A stretch of 64,000 nt of DNA from Microbacterium sp. LWH13-1.2 (GTDB lineage: Bacteria; Actinomycetota; Actinomycetes; Actinomycetales; Microbacteriaceae), in the NCBI RefSeq assembly GCF_038397735.1, contig NZ_CP151635.1, positions 496,001-560,000 of the forward strand, given 5' to 3'. Under the pieces are notes generated by a model that was given only the letters and a program-made list of their open reading frames with translations, was not told the DNA's origin and searched no databases. Below, one piece after another: positions 40,792 to 49,428 of this stretch (positions are counted from its first letter, which is position 1; every line of letters begins with the position of its first letter). Position numbers and translations under genes: made by a program.

Positions 40792-41679
40792 ATGGCGATC
40801 GACAGACGGGGGCTCGCGGAGTTCCTGCGCGCACGCCGCGAGGCGCTGCAACCCGAGGATGTCGGGCTGACGCGTGGGGAGCGCCGCCGCACGAGCGGGC
40901 TCCGTCGGGAGGAGGCGGCCGCGCTGAGTCACATGTCGACCGACTACTACTCGCGGATCGAGCAGGAGCGAGGCCCTCAACCCTCCGAGCAGATGATCGC
41001 CTCTATCGCTCAGGGGCTCCACCTCTCGCTGGCCGAGCGCGACCACCTCTTCGCCCTGGCCGGCCACACGCCGCCACCGCGAGGTGCCGAGAGCGATCAT
41101 GTGAGCCCGGGGATGCTGCGGATCTTCGACAGGCTGCAGGACGACACACCTGCCGAGGTGGTCACCGAACTCGGGGAGACGCTGCGCCAGAGCGCGCTCG
41201 GCGTCGCTCTCGTCGGGGATCTGACCCGTCTGCAGGGGCCCGCCCGCAGCATCGGGTACCGCTGGTTCACCGACCCGACGGCACGGCAGGGATACGACCC
41301 CGACGACCATGAGTTCCTCTCACGACTGTGGGTGTCGGGACTGCGAGAGATCGCCACCCTTCGGGGGCCGGGTTCACGTGCCGCCCGGTACGTCGAGCTT
41401 CTGCTGTCCCGGAGCGAGGAGTTCGTGCTGCTCTGGGAGCGACATGAGGTCGGTCTCCGTCCGCCGGGCACCAAGCGGTTCATCCACCCCGAGCTGGGCC
41501 GCCTGGACCTCTCATGCCAGACGCTCGTCGACCCGGAGCAGTCGCACGCGCTTCTGGTCTACACGGCTGCACCGGGAAGCGAGAGCCAGGAGAAGCTGAG
41601 GCTCCTCTCGGTGATCGGCGCCCAGAGGTTCACGCCCGAGTCCGATGCCGTCGGGGCCGCCGAGCACCCCGACACCTGA
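40792..41679 (+). CDS. XRE family regulator with MmyB-like ligand domain
   Basis: This 295-residue transcription factor has an N-terminal helix-turn-helix (about residues 8-75, with [35 protein letters not shown] and [15 protein letters not shown]). A C-terminal MmyB/PAS-like ligand domain follows (about 105-275, [26 protein letters not shown] and [16 protein letters not shown] segments). Such proteins, first named for the methylenomycin activator MmyB, typically sit divergent from an SDR and respond to an unknown small molecule or fatty acid. The 124-bp intergenic region to the SDR holds the shared control site. Confidence 0.88.
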   Translation: MAIDRRGLAEFLRARREALQPEDVGLTRGERRRTSGLRREEAAALSHMSTDYYSRIEQERGPQPSEQMIASIAQGLHLSLAERDHLFALAGHTPPPRGAESDHVSPGMLRIFDRLQDDTPAEVVTELGETLRQSALGVALVGDLTRLQGPARSIGYRWFTDPTARQGYDPDDHEFLSRLWVSGLREIATLRGPGSRAARYVELLLSRSEEFVLLWERHEVGLRPPGTKRFIHPELGRLDLSCQTLVDPEQSHALLVYTAAPGSESQEKLRLLSVIGAQRFTPESDAVGAAEHPDT

Positions 41680-41700
41680 TGGTCGGATTCGCCCAGCCGG

Positions 41701-42936
41701 TCAGGCGAAGGCGCTCATGCCGGTGATGTCGCGTCCGAGCAGCAGAGCCTGCACGCTCTCCGTGCCCTCGTAGGTGTGGATCGCTTCGATGTCGGCCATG
41801 TGCTGCATCACGCCGTTCTCGAGCAGGATGCCGTTGCCGCCCAGCAGATCGCGGGCGACGGACGCCACACGCCGTGCGGCACGCGTGTTGTGGAACTTCG
41901 CCAGCGATGCCTGGGTCGGACGGAGCTCGCCCGCGGTTTCCAGGTCGGCGAGGCGACGGCAGTAGAGCTGCATCGCGGTGAGGTCCTCGAGCATGTGGGT
42001 GAGTCGCTCCTGCACCATCTGGAACTTCGCGAGCGGCTTGCCGAACTGGATGCGCTCCTTCGAATACGCGAGGGCGGCCTCGTAGCAGGCGGTGGCATGA
42101 CCGAGCGCAGACCAGGCCACGCCTGAGCGGGTCGCATAGAGCACGATCGAGGCGTCCTTGAAGCTCTTCGTCCCAGGGAGCACCGCGTCGAGCGGCACGC
42201 GAACGTCGTCGAGCACGATGTGCGCCTGGTGGATGGCGCGCAGCGACGCCTTGCCGCGGATCGGCGTCCCCGTGTATCCGGGTGTCTCCTGCTCGACGAG
42301 GAAGCAGCGCACGGCACCGTGCTCGGGGGCTTTCTCGTCATCGACGCGCGCCCACACGAAGGTGATGCCGCCCGAGGCGCCGTTTCCGATCCACTTCTTC
42401 GCGCCGCGGATGACCCATTCGTCGCCGTCGCGCCTGGCCACCGTCTCGAGCGAGACGGAGTCCGACCCGTGGTCGGGCTCGGTGAGGGCGAAGGAGCCGA
42501 AGACCGATCCGTCGGCGAGAGAGGTCAGCCACTTCTCCTGCTGCTCATCCGAGCCGAAGAGCGCGAGGGTCCGCAGCGCCAGACCGCCCTGCACGGCGAG
42601 CACGGTGCCGAGCGACCCGTCGCCGCGCGAGATCTCCATGTTCACGAGGCCGGCGGCGAGGGGGGAGAGTCGGGTGAGCGACGGATGCTCGATGCCGTCG
42701 ACGACGAGATCCATCTCGCCCATGCGGCGGGCGGCGTCGAGAGGGTACTCGGCGCGGTCCCAGGCATCCGCCATCTGCGGCCCGACCTCGTCGATGTACG
42801 CCTTCGCGCGGTCCCAGGCAGAGCGGTCGGCGTCGGGGATGTCGGCGAAGACGGCGTAGTAGTCGCTGTCCTGTCGTCCGGTGATGTCGTACGACGAGAC
42901 GCGCTCGCCGGGGAAGGGGGAGACTGCGGTGCTCAT
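41701..42936 (-). CDS. Acyl-CoA dehydrogenase (glutaryl-CoA dehydrogenase-like)
   Basis: This 411-residue flavoprotein oxidises an acyl-CoA. Motifs are FALTEPDHGSDSVSLE (FAD contact), GAKKWIGNGASGGITFVWA, RIQFGKPLAKFQMVQERL and the catalytic Glu region IHTYEGTESVQALLLGRDIT. The EG-T-E spacing matches the glutaryl-CoA or short-chain group. The start at 42936 has AAGGAG and 7 bases on the minus strand; an upstream in-frame extension was rejected. A TetR operator-like palindrome lies immediately upstream and the TetR gene follows, so it is probably repressed until its acyl-CoA substrate appears. Confidence 0.9.
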   Translation of the reverse strand: MSTAVSPFPGERVSSYDITGRQDSDYYAVFADIPDADRSAWDRAKAYIDEVGPQMADAWDRAEYPLDAARRMGEMDLVVDGIEHPSLTRLSPLAAGLVNMEISRGDGSLGTVLAVQGGLALRTLALFGSDEQQEKWLTSLADGSVFGSFALTEPDHGSDSVSLETVARRDGDEWVIRGAKKWIGNGASGGITFVWARVDDEKAPEHGAVRCFLVEQETPGYTGTPIRGKASLRAIHQAHIVLDDVRVPLDAVLPGTKSFKDASIVLYATRSGVAWSALGHATACYEAALAYSKERIQFGKPLAKFQMVQERLTHMLEDLTAMQLYCRRLADLETAGELRPTQASLAKFHNTRAARRVASVARDLLGGNGILLENGVMQHMADIEAIHTYEGTESVQALLLGRDITGMSAFA

Positions 42937-42957
42937 GGTGACTCCTTCGTGGCACCA

Positions 42958-42978
42958 AGTATCGTACTCCTCGATACT
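42958..42978. promoter_or_regulatory. Candidate TetR operator upstream of the acyl-CoA dehydrogenase
   Basis: AGTATCG, seven bases, then CGATACT forms a perfect 7-bp dyad just upstream of the dehydrogenase start and between it and the TetR gene. Confidence 0.6.
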
Positions 42979-43050
42979 CGGTTCCACGACTCGGGATGCG
43001 TCGGAGCCCCGTGCGCGGTCAGAAGACCTCTTGGTCAGTCCGGTTGCGAG

Positions 43051-43713
43051 TCAGTCGAGTTGCGTGCGCAGGCGCCGGGTGACCTCGGCGATCGGCATCG
43101 AACGAGGGAACACCGCGACGACGACATCGTCCGGCGCCTCGGCGACTGCGTCGGAGGGCACGCCGTATCGGCGGCGGACGTCGGCGAGAGCGGTCTGCAG
43201 CGTCGAGAGCGGCACCTTCTTCTTGCCGCGCAGCAGCTGGCGCAGAACGTGGTTGTGCACGGCGGTGACGAGGGCCGAGAACCCGACCGCGTCGAGAGGA
43301 TCGATGCCGGGAAGCGAGCTGCGCAGATAGTCGTCGAACAGCCGCTCGTAGCGGAACACCGTGATGATCTCGCGCTCGCGGAGCACCGGCACCTGACGGA
43401 CGATCTGATAGCGGCGACGCGCGAGCTCGGGGTCGTGAGCGAAGTGGGCGAAGACCGACTCGGATGCCGCGCACACCGCGCCCCAGGGGTCGTCGTGGCC
43501 CTCGGCGAGGAATGACCGCAGCTGCTCGAGCAGCACCTCGTGGTCGGCGAAGACGACATCCTCCTTGCCGCCGAACTGTCGGAAGAACGTCGAACGCGAG
43601 ACCCCCGCGGCCTTCGCGATCTGCTCGACGGAGGTCTGGTCGAAGCCCTGCGATGCGAAGAGCTCGAGTGCAGCGGCCACAACGCCGGTGCGCAGTTCTG
43701 CGGATTCGTGCAT
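43051..43713 (-). CDS. TetR family transcriptional regulator
   Basis: This 220-residue repressor has an N-terminal TetR helix-turn-helix (about residues 8-55, VVAAALELFASQGFDQTSVE, IAKAAGVSRSTFFRQFGGKE). A helical ligand domain follows (about 70-215). It is encoded upstream of the acyl-CoA dehydrogenase on the same strand, with the palindrome at 42958-42978 between them, so it probably controls that gene and responds to an acyl-CoA. The divergent gene is the first mycosin, 81 bp away, and a dyad lies there too, so control of that cassette is possible. Confidence 0.88.
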   Translation of the reverse strand: MHESAELRTGVVAAALELFASQGFDQTSVEQIAKAAGVSRSTFFRQFGGKEDVVFADHEVLLEQLRSFLAEGHDDPWGAVCAASESVFAHFAHDPELARRRYQIVRQVPVLREREIITVFRYERLFDDYLRSSLPGIDPLDAVGFSALVTAVHNHVLRQLLRGKKKVPLSTLQTALADVRRRYGVPSDAVAEAPDDVVVAVFPRSMPIAEVTRRLRTQLD

Positions 43714-43744
43714 GGGACGAGCCTAGACCTCGGCTTCGAGCACC

Positions 43745-43764
43745 GCAGACGCTGCGTCTACGAT
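43745..43764 (+). promoter_or_regulatory. Dyad overlapping a -10 box upstream of the first mycosin
   Basis: AGACGC-T-GCGTCT (with one further mismatched outer pair, 43745-43761) runs into TACGAT (43759-43764), a plausible -10. A repressor bound here would block the mycosin cassette. Confidence 0.4.
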
Positions 43765-43794
43765 GAGCGGGTATGCGTCCAGGGGGGATGAACG

Positions 43795-45012
43795 ATGATG
43801 GTGCTGCGTAGATGGACGGCTCGTGTTGCTGCGGTGGCGTGTGCGCTGGGGGTGGTGCTGGTGCCGAGTGCGGCGGCGGCGCAGGACTTCTCGGGCGGTG
43901 GGCCGCTCTGGTACATGGATGCTATGAAGATTCAGGCGATCCACGACGCGGGGATCACAGCGGAGGGCGTGACGATCGCGGTGCTCGATGGGGCGCTCAA
44001 CCCGAACGTTGCGACACTTCAGGGCGCTGACATCGAAGTGCGCGACCTTCTGCAGTGCCCGGACCCGACTGATCCTGCTCCATCGGCGTTCGAGTCACTG
44101 CAGCACGGGAGCTCGGTCACTTCTTTGATCGTGGGTAAGGGGACGTCGGAAACCGGCTCCGGCCCGGTGGGGATCGCTCCGGATGCGAAGATCCTCTACT
44201 ACGGCGCACTGCAGACCGACTGCGATGTCGATGCCTTCCCCGCAGCCCTCGCGGATGCCGTGGCGCAGGGTGCCGACATCGTGTCGATGTCGGGTGGATA
44301 CCGACGTCTGGACGATGAACTGTCTGCGCCCGCTGCCGCCGCAGTCGCGGACGCGCTCAGGGCAGGGGTTCTGGTCGTGGCCAGCCTCCCGAACGCCGAC
44401 TCGGTGTGGGAGAACGAGCTCGGAGACATCAATGGCGTGGTGAATGTGGCAGCGGTCGATGCCATGGCACAGGCGGCCAAGAAGCGCGATGGATCTGACA
44501 TGGCCAACGAAGATGTCGATGTGGTCGCTCCCGGAGTGGATGTCGCGGGCGTCGGGTGGGACGGCACATGGGGCATGTCAGCATGGTCGGGCAGTTCCGC
44601 CGCCACCCCGATCGTCGCTGGAGTGCTCGCCCTCGGAGTGCAGAAGTGGCCCGACGCCACAGCCTCGCAGCTGCTGCAGTCGATGATCCGCAATACGGGG
44701 TCGACTCCGCACGAGCTTGAGTGGTCGAACAAGTTCGGCCACGGGATCGTCAACGCCACTCGACTGGTGCAGGAGGACCCATCGCAGTACGCGGATGAGA
44801 ACCCGCTTTTCACCGACGGCCAGGCCCCGACGTTCGACGAGGTCTACTCAGCGCCGGAGTCTGCAACATCCGAGGTGCCGGACGCGCAGGCCGACGCAGG
44901 GCCAGGAGCGCTGCCGTGGGTGCTCGCAGGGGGTGGGGCGGTGGTGGCCCTCGTGACGGTGACGCTCATCACGGTCATCCGCAGAAGACGAGGAGGTGTT
45001 GCCGATGCGTGA
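43795..45012 (+). CDS. Mycosin-like subtilase, first copy
   Basis: This 405-residue S8 family serine protease is exported and membrane-anchored, as in mycosins of type VII secretion. A signal peptide (about 1-29) is followed by the subtilase fold. The triad is D65 (TIAVLDGALN), H104 (LQHGSSVTSL) and S268 (GSSAATPIVAG), with Asn200 in the oxyanion site (SLPNADS). The Asp is followed by G-A rather than the common T/S-G. The C-terminal helix (PWVLAGGGAVVALVTVTLI) and RRRR place the protease outside the cell. A close paralogue lies 0.5 kb downstream. In ESX systems mycosin stabilises the membrane complex and cleaves some substrates. Confidence 0.88.
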   Translation: MMVLRRWTARVAAVACALGVVLVPSAAAAQDFSGGGPLWYMDAMKIQAIHDAGITAEGVTIAVLDGALNPNVATLQGADIEVRDLLQCPDPTDPAPSAFESLQHGSSVTSLIVGKGTSETGSGPVGIAPDAKILYYGALQTDCDVDAFPAALADAVAQGADIVSMSGGYRRLDDELSAPAAAAVADALRAGVLVVASLPNADSVWENELGDINGVVNVAAVDAMAQAAKKRDGSDMANEDVDVVAPGVDVAGVGWDGTWGMSAWSGSSAATPIVAGVLALGVQKWPDATASQLLQSMIRNTGSTPHELEWSNKFGHGIVNATRLVQEDPSQYADENPLFTDGQAPTFDEVYSAPESATSEVPDAQADAGPGALPWVLAGGGAVVALVTVTLITVIRRRRGGVADA

Positions 45013-45093
45013 ACCCGGGAGAGAAAACTTCGATCTCGGCAACGTGTTATGGGCAGTGTCGACGCCGTCGACTATCATGGGTCGCCGGAGGGT

Positions 45094-45111
45094 GGGACGC
45101 GCTGGCGTCCC
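45094..45111 (+). other. Small hairpin before the helical ESX-like gene
   Basis: GGGACGC pairs with GCGTCCC around GCTG, ending a few bases before the GGAGG ribosome site of the gene at 45129. It could weaken or tune translation. The 116-bp gap is otherwise featureless apart from a weak TATCAT at 45073. Confidence 0.4.
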
Positions 45112-45128
45112 TGACGGAGGGGAAGATC

Positions 45129-45557
45129 ATGGCAGCGCAGATCGGTGCTGACTTCGAGCAGATGCTCGAGAACATCCACACGCTCGTGAAGGGCATCGAA
45201 GCGGCCGGAGTGGGGTCGCGCGGTACGGAAATCGACGGGTTGAGAACCAACACCACAGCCACCTATCTCGACTCCGCCTCGGGCTTCGCGGCCGAGATCG
45301 AGCGGATGATCGGTCAGCTCGCAGCAGACGTCGCGGCGTTCCGTGACGCTCTCAAGTCGACTGTGGAGGAGAAGCAGCAGTCCGAAGAGAACCTTTCCGC
45401 CACTCTGTCCCAGATTGCGCAGGTCGTGGACGACCCGTCGCTCACTTCGACGACTCAGCTGGAGGCTGGCACATCGACGTCCGCTGCTCCGGTCGTGGAT
45501 CCGTCGGGCGACGGTTCCTCGACGGATGACGGCGGTAGCAAATCGGGCGGATACTGA
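45129..45557 (+). CDS. Helical WXG-like/ESX substrate-like protein between the two mycosins
   Basis: This 142-residue protein begins MAAQIGADFEQMLENIHTLV. Two long helices with a central break (residues about 1-95, including IERMIGQLAADVAAFRDALK) and a Ser/Thr/Asp-rich low-complexity tail (SSTDDGGSKSGGY) follow. There is no signal peptide and no W-x-G at the expected turn, so it is WXG-like in shape only. The location between two mycosins suggests an ESX-type substrate or helper. The start at 45129 follows GGAGGGG; longer in-frame extension was rejected. Its stop overlaps the second mycosin start by one base (TGATG). Confidence 0.7.
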   Translation: MAAQIGADFEQMLENIHTLVKGIEAAGVGSRGTEIDGLRTNTTATYLDSASGFAAEIERMIGQLAADVAAFRDALKSTVEEKQQSEENLSATLSQIAQVVDDPSLTSTTQLEAGTSTSAAPVVDPSGDGSSTDDGGSKSGGY

Positions 45558-46762
45558 TGCGGCTTCGCCGGTGGCCGGTGGCGCTGTTCAGCGCGGCGCT
45601 GCTGCTCGGAGGGTCGAGTCCCTCGCCCGCCGCTGCTGCCGATGATTTCAGCACGGAAGGGCCGCTCTGGTACCTCGACGCGATGAGGATCCCGGCGATC
45701 CACGATGCAGGGATCACCGGTGAGGGCGTCACGGTAGCGGTGTTCGATGGGGCGCTGAATGCCGACGTCCCCACGCTGCAGGATGCGGACATCGAGGTGC
45801 GCCCGATCGATGGATGCCCTGACCCGCTGGCGACCTCCGCCGTCGAGGCAACGAAGCACGGTACATCCGCGACCTCACTGATAGTGGGCAACGGGACTTC
45901 CGCTAGTGGAGCCGGTCCGGTCGGCCTAGCGCCGGGCAGCCGCGTGCTCTACTACGGGGTCCTCCAAGAGTCATGCGATGTCAAGAACATCGCCGCCGCG
46001 ATCGACGACGCTGTAGCGCAGGGGGCGGATATCGTCTCGATGTCCGGCGGGTATGGGCGACTCGCCGACGAACTCTCCGAAGACACCGTCGACAGCGTCG
46101 CAGCCGCACTTCGTGCGGGGGTCATGATCGTGACGGCGCTGCCGAACAGCGATTCGACCTCGATCCCCGAGCTCATGACGGTAAACGGGGTCGTCAACGT
46201 CGCCGCGGTCGACGGAGCCGCGCAGCCGGCGACGCAGCGCGACGGTTCCGGCATGACCAACGCGGACGTCGACGTCGTCGCCCCAGGCATCGACGTAGCG
46301 GGCCTGGGGTGGGACGGCACCTGGGGCATGTCGGCGTGGTCCGGTACTTCCGCATCGACCCCGGTCGTCGCCGGCCTGCTCGCGTTGGCGAAGGACAAGT
46401 GGCCGGATGCGACCTCGTCTCAGTTGCTGCAGTCATTGATCCGGAACACCGGGTCTGAACCGCACGAGCTCGAGTGGTCCAGCAGCATAGGTCACGGCGT
46501 CGTTAACGCCACAAGGCTCATCGCGGAGGACCCCACCCAATATCCGGATGAGAATCCGCTCTTCAAGGAGGAGCAGTCGCCGACGTTGGACGAGGTCTAC
46601 GCCGCGCCCGATCCGACGGAGGTTCCCGTCCCGGCGCCAGGGGAGGAATCGTCAGCAGTGCCCTGGTTGATCGGCGGTGGAGCTGTTGTCGTCATTGCGA
46701 TCGTGGTGGTCGCCGTGGTGGTTTCGAGGAAGAAGAACGTAGGAGGTCGTCGAGATGTATAA
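45557..46762 (+). CDS. Mycosin-like subtilase, second copy
   Basis: This 401-residue paralogue of the first mycosin is clearly similar along the whole length. A signal peptide (about 1-28) is followed by the subtilase fold with D64 (TVAVFDGALN), H101 (TKHGTSATSL), N197 (ALPNSDS) and S265 (SGTSASTPVVAG), so the triad is intact. The C-terminus has a transmembrane helix (PWLIGGGAVVVIAIVVVAVV) and SRKK. It is translated by coupling from the upstream gene and its end overlaps the following gene by 8 bp. Two copies side by side suggest recent duplication with division of labour, or a heteromeric protease. Confidence 0.88.
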   Translation: MRLRRWPVALFSAALLLGGSSPSPAAAADDFSTEGPLWYLDAMRIPAIHDAGITGEGVTVAVFDGALNADVPTLQDADIEVRPIDGCPDPLATSAVEATKHGTSATSLIVGNGTSASGAGPVGLAPGSRVLYYGVLQESCDVKNIAAAIDDAVAQGADIVSMSGGYGRLADELSEDTVDSVAAALRAGVMIVTALPNSDSTSIPELMTVNGVVNVAAVDGAAQPATQRDGSGMTNADVDVVAPGIDVAGLGWDGTWGMSAWSGTSASTPVVAGLLALAKDKWPDATSSQLLQSLIRNTGSEPHELEWSSSIGHGVVNATRLIAEDPTQYPDENPLFKEEQSPTLDEVYAAPDPTEVPVPAPGEESSAVPWLIGGGAVVVIAIVVVAVVVSRKKNVGGRRDV

Positions 46763-48104
46763 CCCCAATGTATGTACACCCACCATGTTCGAAGACGAGT
46801 TGCGCGCTTTGTCCTCGACGCTCACCTTCGCTGATCCCCAGCTCGAGGAAAGATTGAGAGCCGTCGACGAGTTGCGTCGCGCACTCTCGGCAGTGCGCGA
46901 GATTCCCGGCTGGAGCGGAGACTCGGCTGAGGGTGCCGAGGGCCTGCTCATGCGGATGGAGTCGAACACGAACCAGATCAAGTCGACGCTCAACCTGCTG
47001 AAGAGTTCTCTCGACGCGTCGACTCACGCCACGGCTGCGAGTGCCGCAGCGGCGCTCCGCGACCTCCCGTCCGCGTCGGCGGAAGGATTCCTCGCGGACC
47101 TCGGTCGCAATTTGTCGGGGCTCACGGACGGATGGGGTGCAGCTGACACGGGCGAACTGGTCGCGCAGGAGGAAGCGAGGCTCGCGGCTGAGCGAGAGAA
47201 TGCCGCTATGGTCGCGCTGAAGGCGATCCGTGGCGATCTCGTCACGGGAGCGACGACGTCGTTCGACAGCCCCGAGATGCGGGCGGTCGATGTTGGCTCG
47301 ATTCCCCCGCCCGTGATCGATGTCGAGGGCATCGACTCGCGCGTGCCTCCCGTCGGCAGCAACGGACCCTCCGGCGGTCCCGGCACGTCGCCGGGCGGAA
47401 CCGGCGTCGGCAGCGTGCCTCCGCCGCAGGTCGGCACGTGGGTCCCCGGCGGTGGCGGCGACGGCGGCTGGGTCAACGGCGGCAATGGCGGCTCGGGTGG
47501 CGGCAACACCGGCACCATCGGGGACAACGGCTGGGACAACGGTGACAACGGCGGTTCGGGCGGCAACGGCGGCTCCAACCCCAGCGTCGACTCGCCGAAC
47601 GGCGGCACACTGCCGGGATACCCCGGCATCGGTGGCGGCGGAGGCGGCGGAGGTCTGCTCGCCGGCGGATCCGGCGGTTCGGGCACGCTCGGCGCGGCGG
47701 TCGTGGGCGGCGCAGGCGCCGCGGCGCTCATGGGTGCACGCTCGGCGTCGCTCAATGGCGCGGGCGGCGCAGGTCTGTTCGGCGGTGGCGGAAGCGGTGC
47801 CGGCGCAGGTGCGGCCACGGCCGGACGCGGACTGCTCGGCATGGGCGGTGCGACCGGACCCGGCGGGCTCGGAGCAGCAGGCTCGGCATCCGGCTCGGCG
47901 ACCGGTGCTGCCGGCGGAACGACGGCGGGCGCGGGCGGCCGCTCGATGGCGCCGGGCATGATGGGCGGAGCGGCCGGAGACGACGAGAAGCGTCGCGACC
48001 GCTCCGGTCTCGGTGGCCCGATCGCCCCCAAGCTCGAAGACGACGAGGAAGCCGGACCCCGGTCGCGATCCGCCCAGGCGGGCAGCCGCGACACGCTCGG
48101 CTGA
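46755..48104 (+). CDS. PPE-/Esp-like glycine-rich substrate of the type VII cassette
   Basis: This 449-residue protein has a helical N-domain (residues about 10-165, [40 protein letters not shown] with a W-S-G turn, then two more helices) like ESX substrates. A long Gly/Pro/Asn-rich repeat-like middle (about 200-300, [18 protein letters not shown]), a further Gly/Ala-rich region and a charged end ([17 protein letters not shown]) follow. No signal peptide is present. A coupled start with AGGAGG 8 bases upstream lies inside the second mycosin. It is probably an exported surface protein, with the helical head as the export signal; the glycine-rich body resembles cell-wall-spanning regions. Confidence 0.75.
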   Translation: MYNPNVCTPTMFEDELRALSSTLTFADPQLEERLRAVDELRRALSAVREIPGWSGDSAEGAEGLLMRMESNTNQIKSTLNLLKSSLDASTHATAASAAAALRDLPSASAEGFLADLGRNLSGLTDGWGAADTGELVAQEEARLAAERENAAMVALKAIRGDLVTGATTSFDSPEMRAVDVGSIPPPVIDVEGIDSRVPPVGSNGPSGGPGTSPGGTGVGSVPPPQVGTWVPGGGGDGGWVNGGNGGSGGGNTGTIGDNGWDNGDNGGSGGNGGSNPSVDSPNGGTLPGYPGIGGGGGGGGLLAGGSGGSGTLGAAVVGGAGAAALMGARSASLNGAGGAGLFGGGGSGAGAGAATAGRGLLGMGGATGPGGLGAAGSASGSATGAAGGTTAGAGGRSMAPGMMGGAAGDDEKRRDRSGLGGPIAPKLEDDEEAGPRSRSAQAGSRDTLG

Positions 48105-48125
48105 CCCCGTCTCCATACCGATATG

Positions 48126-48157
48126 CGCTCCCGGCGGCCCTTGGGCCGCCGGGAGCG
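48126..48157. terminator. Strong terminator of the mycosin cassette
   Basis: A perfect 15-bp stem (CGCTCCCGGCGGCCC and its complement) with a 2-base loop is followed by TTCAGTTC. Confidence 0.88.
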
Positions 48158-48172
48158 TTCAGTTCGAGGTAG

Positions 48173-48230
48173 TAGGCTGGGCGACTGGTCGATGTCTCGA
48201 CATCGAGAGAATTACCAGACAGCAGCCCAG
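48173..48230 (+). promoter_or_regulatory. sucCD promoter with nested dyad leader
   Basis: TAGGCT (48173-48178) is a likely -10. Around and downstream of it three nested complementary pairs occur: CTGGGC (48177-48182) with GCCCAG (48225-48230), CTGG (48185-48188) with CCAG (48215-48218), and TCGATGTC (48189-48196) with GACATCGA (48199-48206). The inner two would be at the 5' end of the mRNA just before the sucC ribosome site; the outer one overlaps the -10 box. It may be an RNA hairpin or a protein operator. Confidence 0.5.
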
Positions 48231-48243
48231 TGAAGGAACCACA

Positions 48244-49410
48244 GTGGATCTGTACGAGTACCAGGCACGAGACGTTTTCGAGAAGTACGGAGTGCCGGTC
48301 CTCGCCGGCATCGTCGCCGACACCCCCGAGGAGGTGAAGGCAGCCGCTGAGAAGATCGGCGGCGTCGTCGTCGTCAAGGCCCAGGTCAAGACCGGTGGTC
48401 GCGGCAAGGCCGGCGGCGTCAAGGTCGCGAAGACCCCCGAAGAGGCATACGAGGCCGCGAAGGCGATCCTCGGTCTCGACATCAAGGGCCACATCGTCAA
48501 GCGCGTCATGGTCGCGCAGGGTGCGCGCATCGCCGAGGAGTTCTACTTCTCCGTGCTGCTCGATCGCGCCAACCGTTCGTACCTGAGCCTCTGCTCGGTC
48601 GAGGGCGGCATGGAGATCGAAGAGCTCGCGGTCGAGCGTCCCGAGGCGCTCGCGCGCGTCGAGGTCAACCCGCTGACCGGCATCGACAAGCAGAAGGCGG
48701 TCGAGATCGCTCGCGCCGCCAACTTCCCCGAAGACCTGATCGAGAAGGTCTCCGACGTCTTCGTCAAGCTCTTCGACGTCTACAAGGGCGAAGACGCGAC
48801 TCTCGTCGAGGTCAACCCGCTGGTCCGCACCGAAGAGGGCGACATCATCGCCCTCGACGGCAAGGTCACGCTCGACGACAATGCCTCCGAGATCCGCCAC
48901 CCGGAGCACGAGGCGCTCGAAGACAAGGACGCCGCCGACCCGCTCGAGGCCAAGGCCAAGAAGAGCGGCCTGAACTACGTCAAGCTCGACGGCGAGGTCG
49001 GAATCATCGGCAACGGCGCAGGACTCGTCATGTCGACGCTCGACGTCGTCGCCTACGCCGGTGAGAACCACAACGGTGTCAAGCCCGCCAACTTCCTCGA
49101 CATCGGCGGCGGCGCCTCGGCTGAGGTCATGGCCGCAGGCCTCGACGTCATCCTCGGCGACCCGCAGGTCAAGAGCGTGTTCGTCAACGTCTTCGGCGGC
49201 ATCACGGCCTGCGACGCCGTCGCCAACGGGATCAAGGGCGCTCTCGAGACCCTCGGCAGCGCGGCCTCCAAGCCGCTCGTCGTGCGCCTCGACGGCAACC
49301 GCGTCGACGAGGGCCGCGCGATCCTCGCCGAGTACGCGCACCCGCTCGTCACGCTCGCCAGCACCATGGACGAGGGCGCCGACAAGGCCGCCGAGCTCGC
49401 AAACGCCTGA
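48244..49410 (+). CDS. sucC: Succinate-CoA ligase (ADP-forming) beta subunit
   Basis: This 388-residue TCA-cycle enzyme subunit has an ATP-grasp domain. It starts [20 protein letters not shown], has [20 protein letters not shown] at the nucleotide site and [20 protein letters not shown] with metal ligands. A C-terminal CoA ligase domain follows ([37 protein letters not shown]). GTG 48244 is the start with AAGGAA upstream. It forms the enzyme with sucD 18 bp downstream. The nested dyads in the leader suggest control at the 5' end. Confidence 0.96.
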   Translation: MDLYEYQARDVFEKYGVPVLAGIVADTPEEVKAAAEKIGGVVVVKAQVKTGGRGKAGGVKVAKTPEEAYEAAKAILGLDIKGHIVKRVMVAQGARIAEEFYFSVLLDRANRSYLSLCSVEGGMEIEELAVERPEALARVEVNPLTGIDKQKAVEIARAANFPEDLIEKVSDVFVKLFDVYKGEDATLVEVNPLVRTEEGDIIALDGKVTLDDNASEIRHPEHEALEDKDAADPLEAKAKKSGLNYVKLDGEVGIIGNGAGLVMSTLDVVAYAGENHNGVKPANFLDIGGGASAEVMAAGLDVILGDPQVKSVFVNVFGGITACDAVANGIKGALETLGSAASKPLVVRLDGNRVDEGRAILAEYAHPLVTLASTMDEGADKAAELANA

Positions 49411-49428
49411 GACACAAGGACTAGAGAA

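Noticed and set aside
45129..45557. True WXG100 protein
   Set aside because: Length and helices fit, but no W-x-G turn could be found, so only WXG-like is stated.
47395..47960. Apparent low-complexity repeat in the second type VII cassette
   Set aside because: It is the glycine-rich coding region of the gene at 46755 rather than a DNA repeat element.
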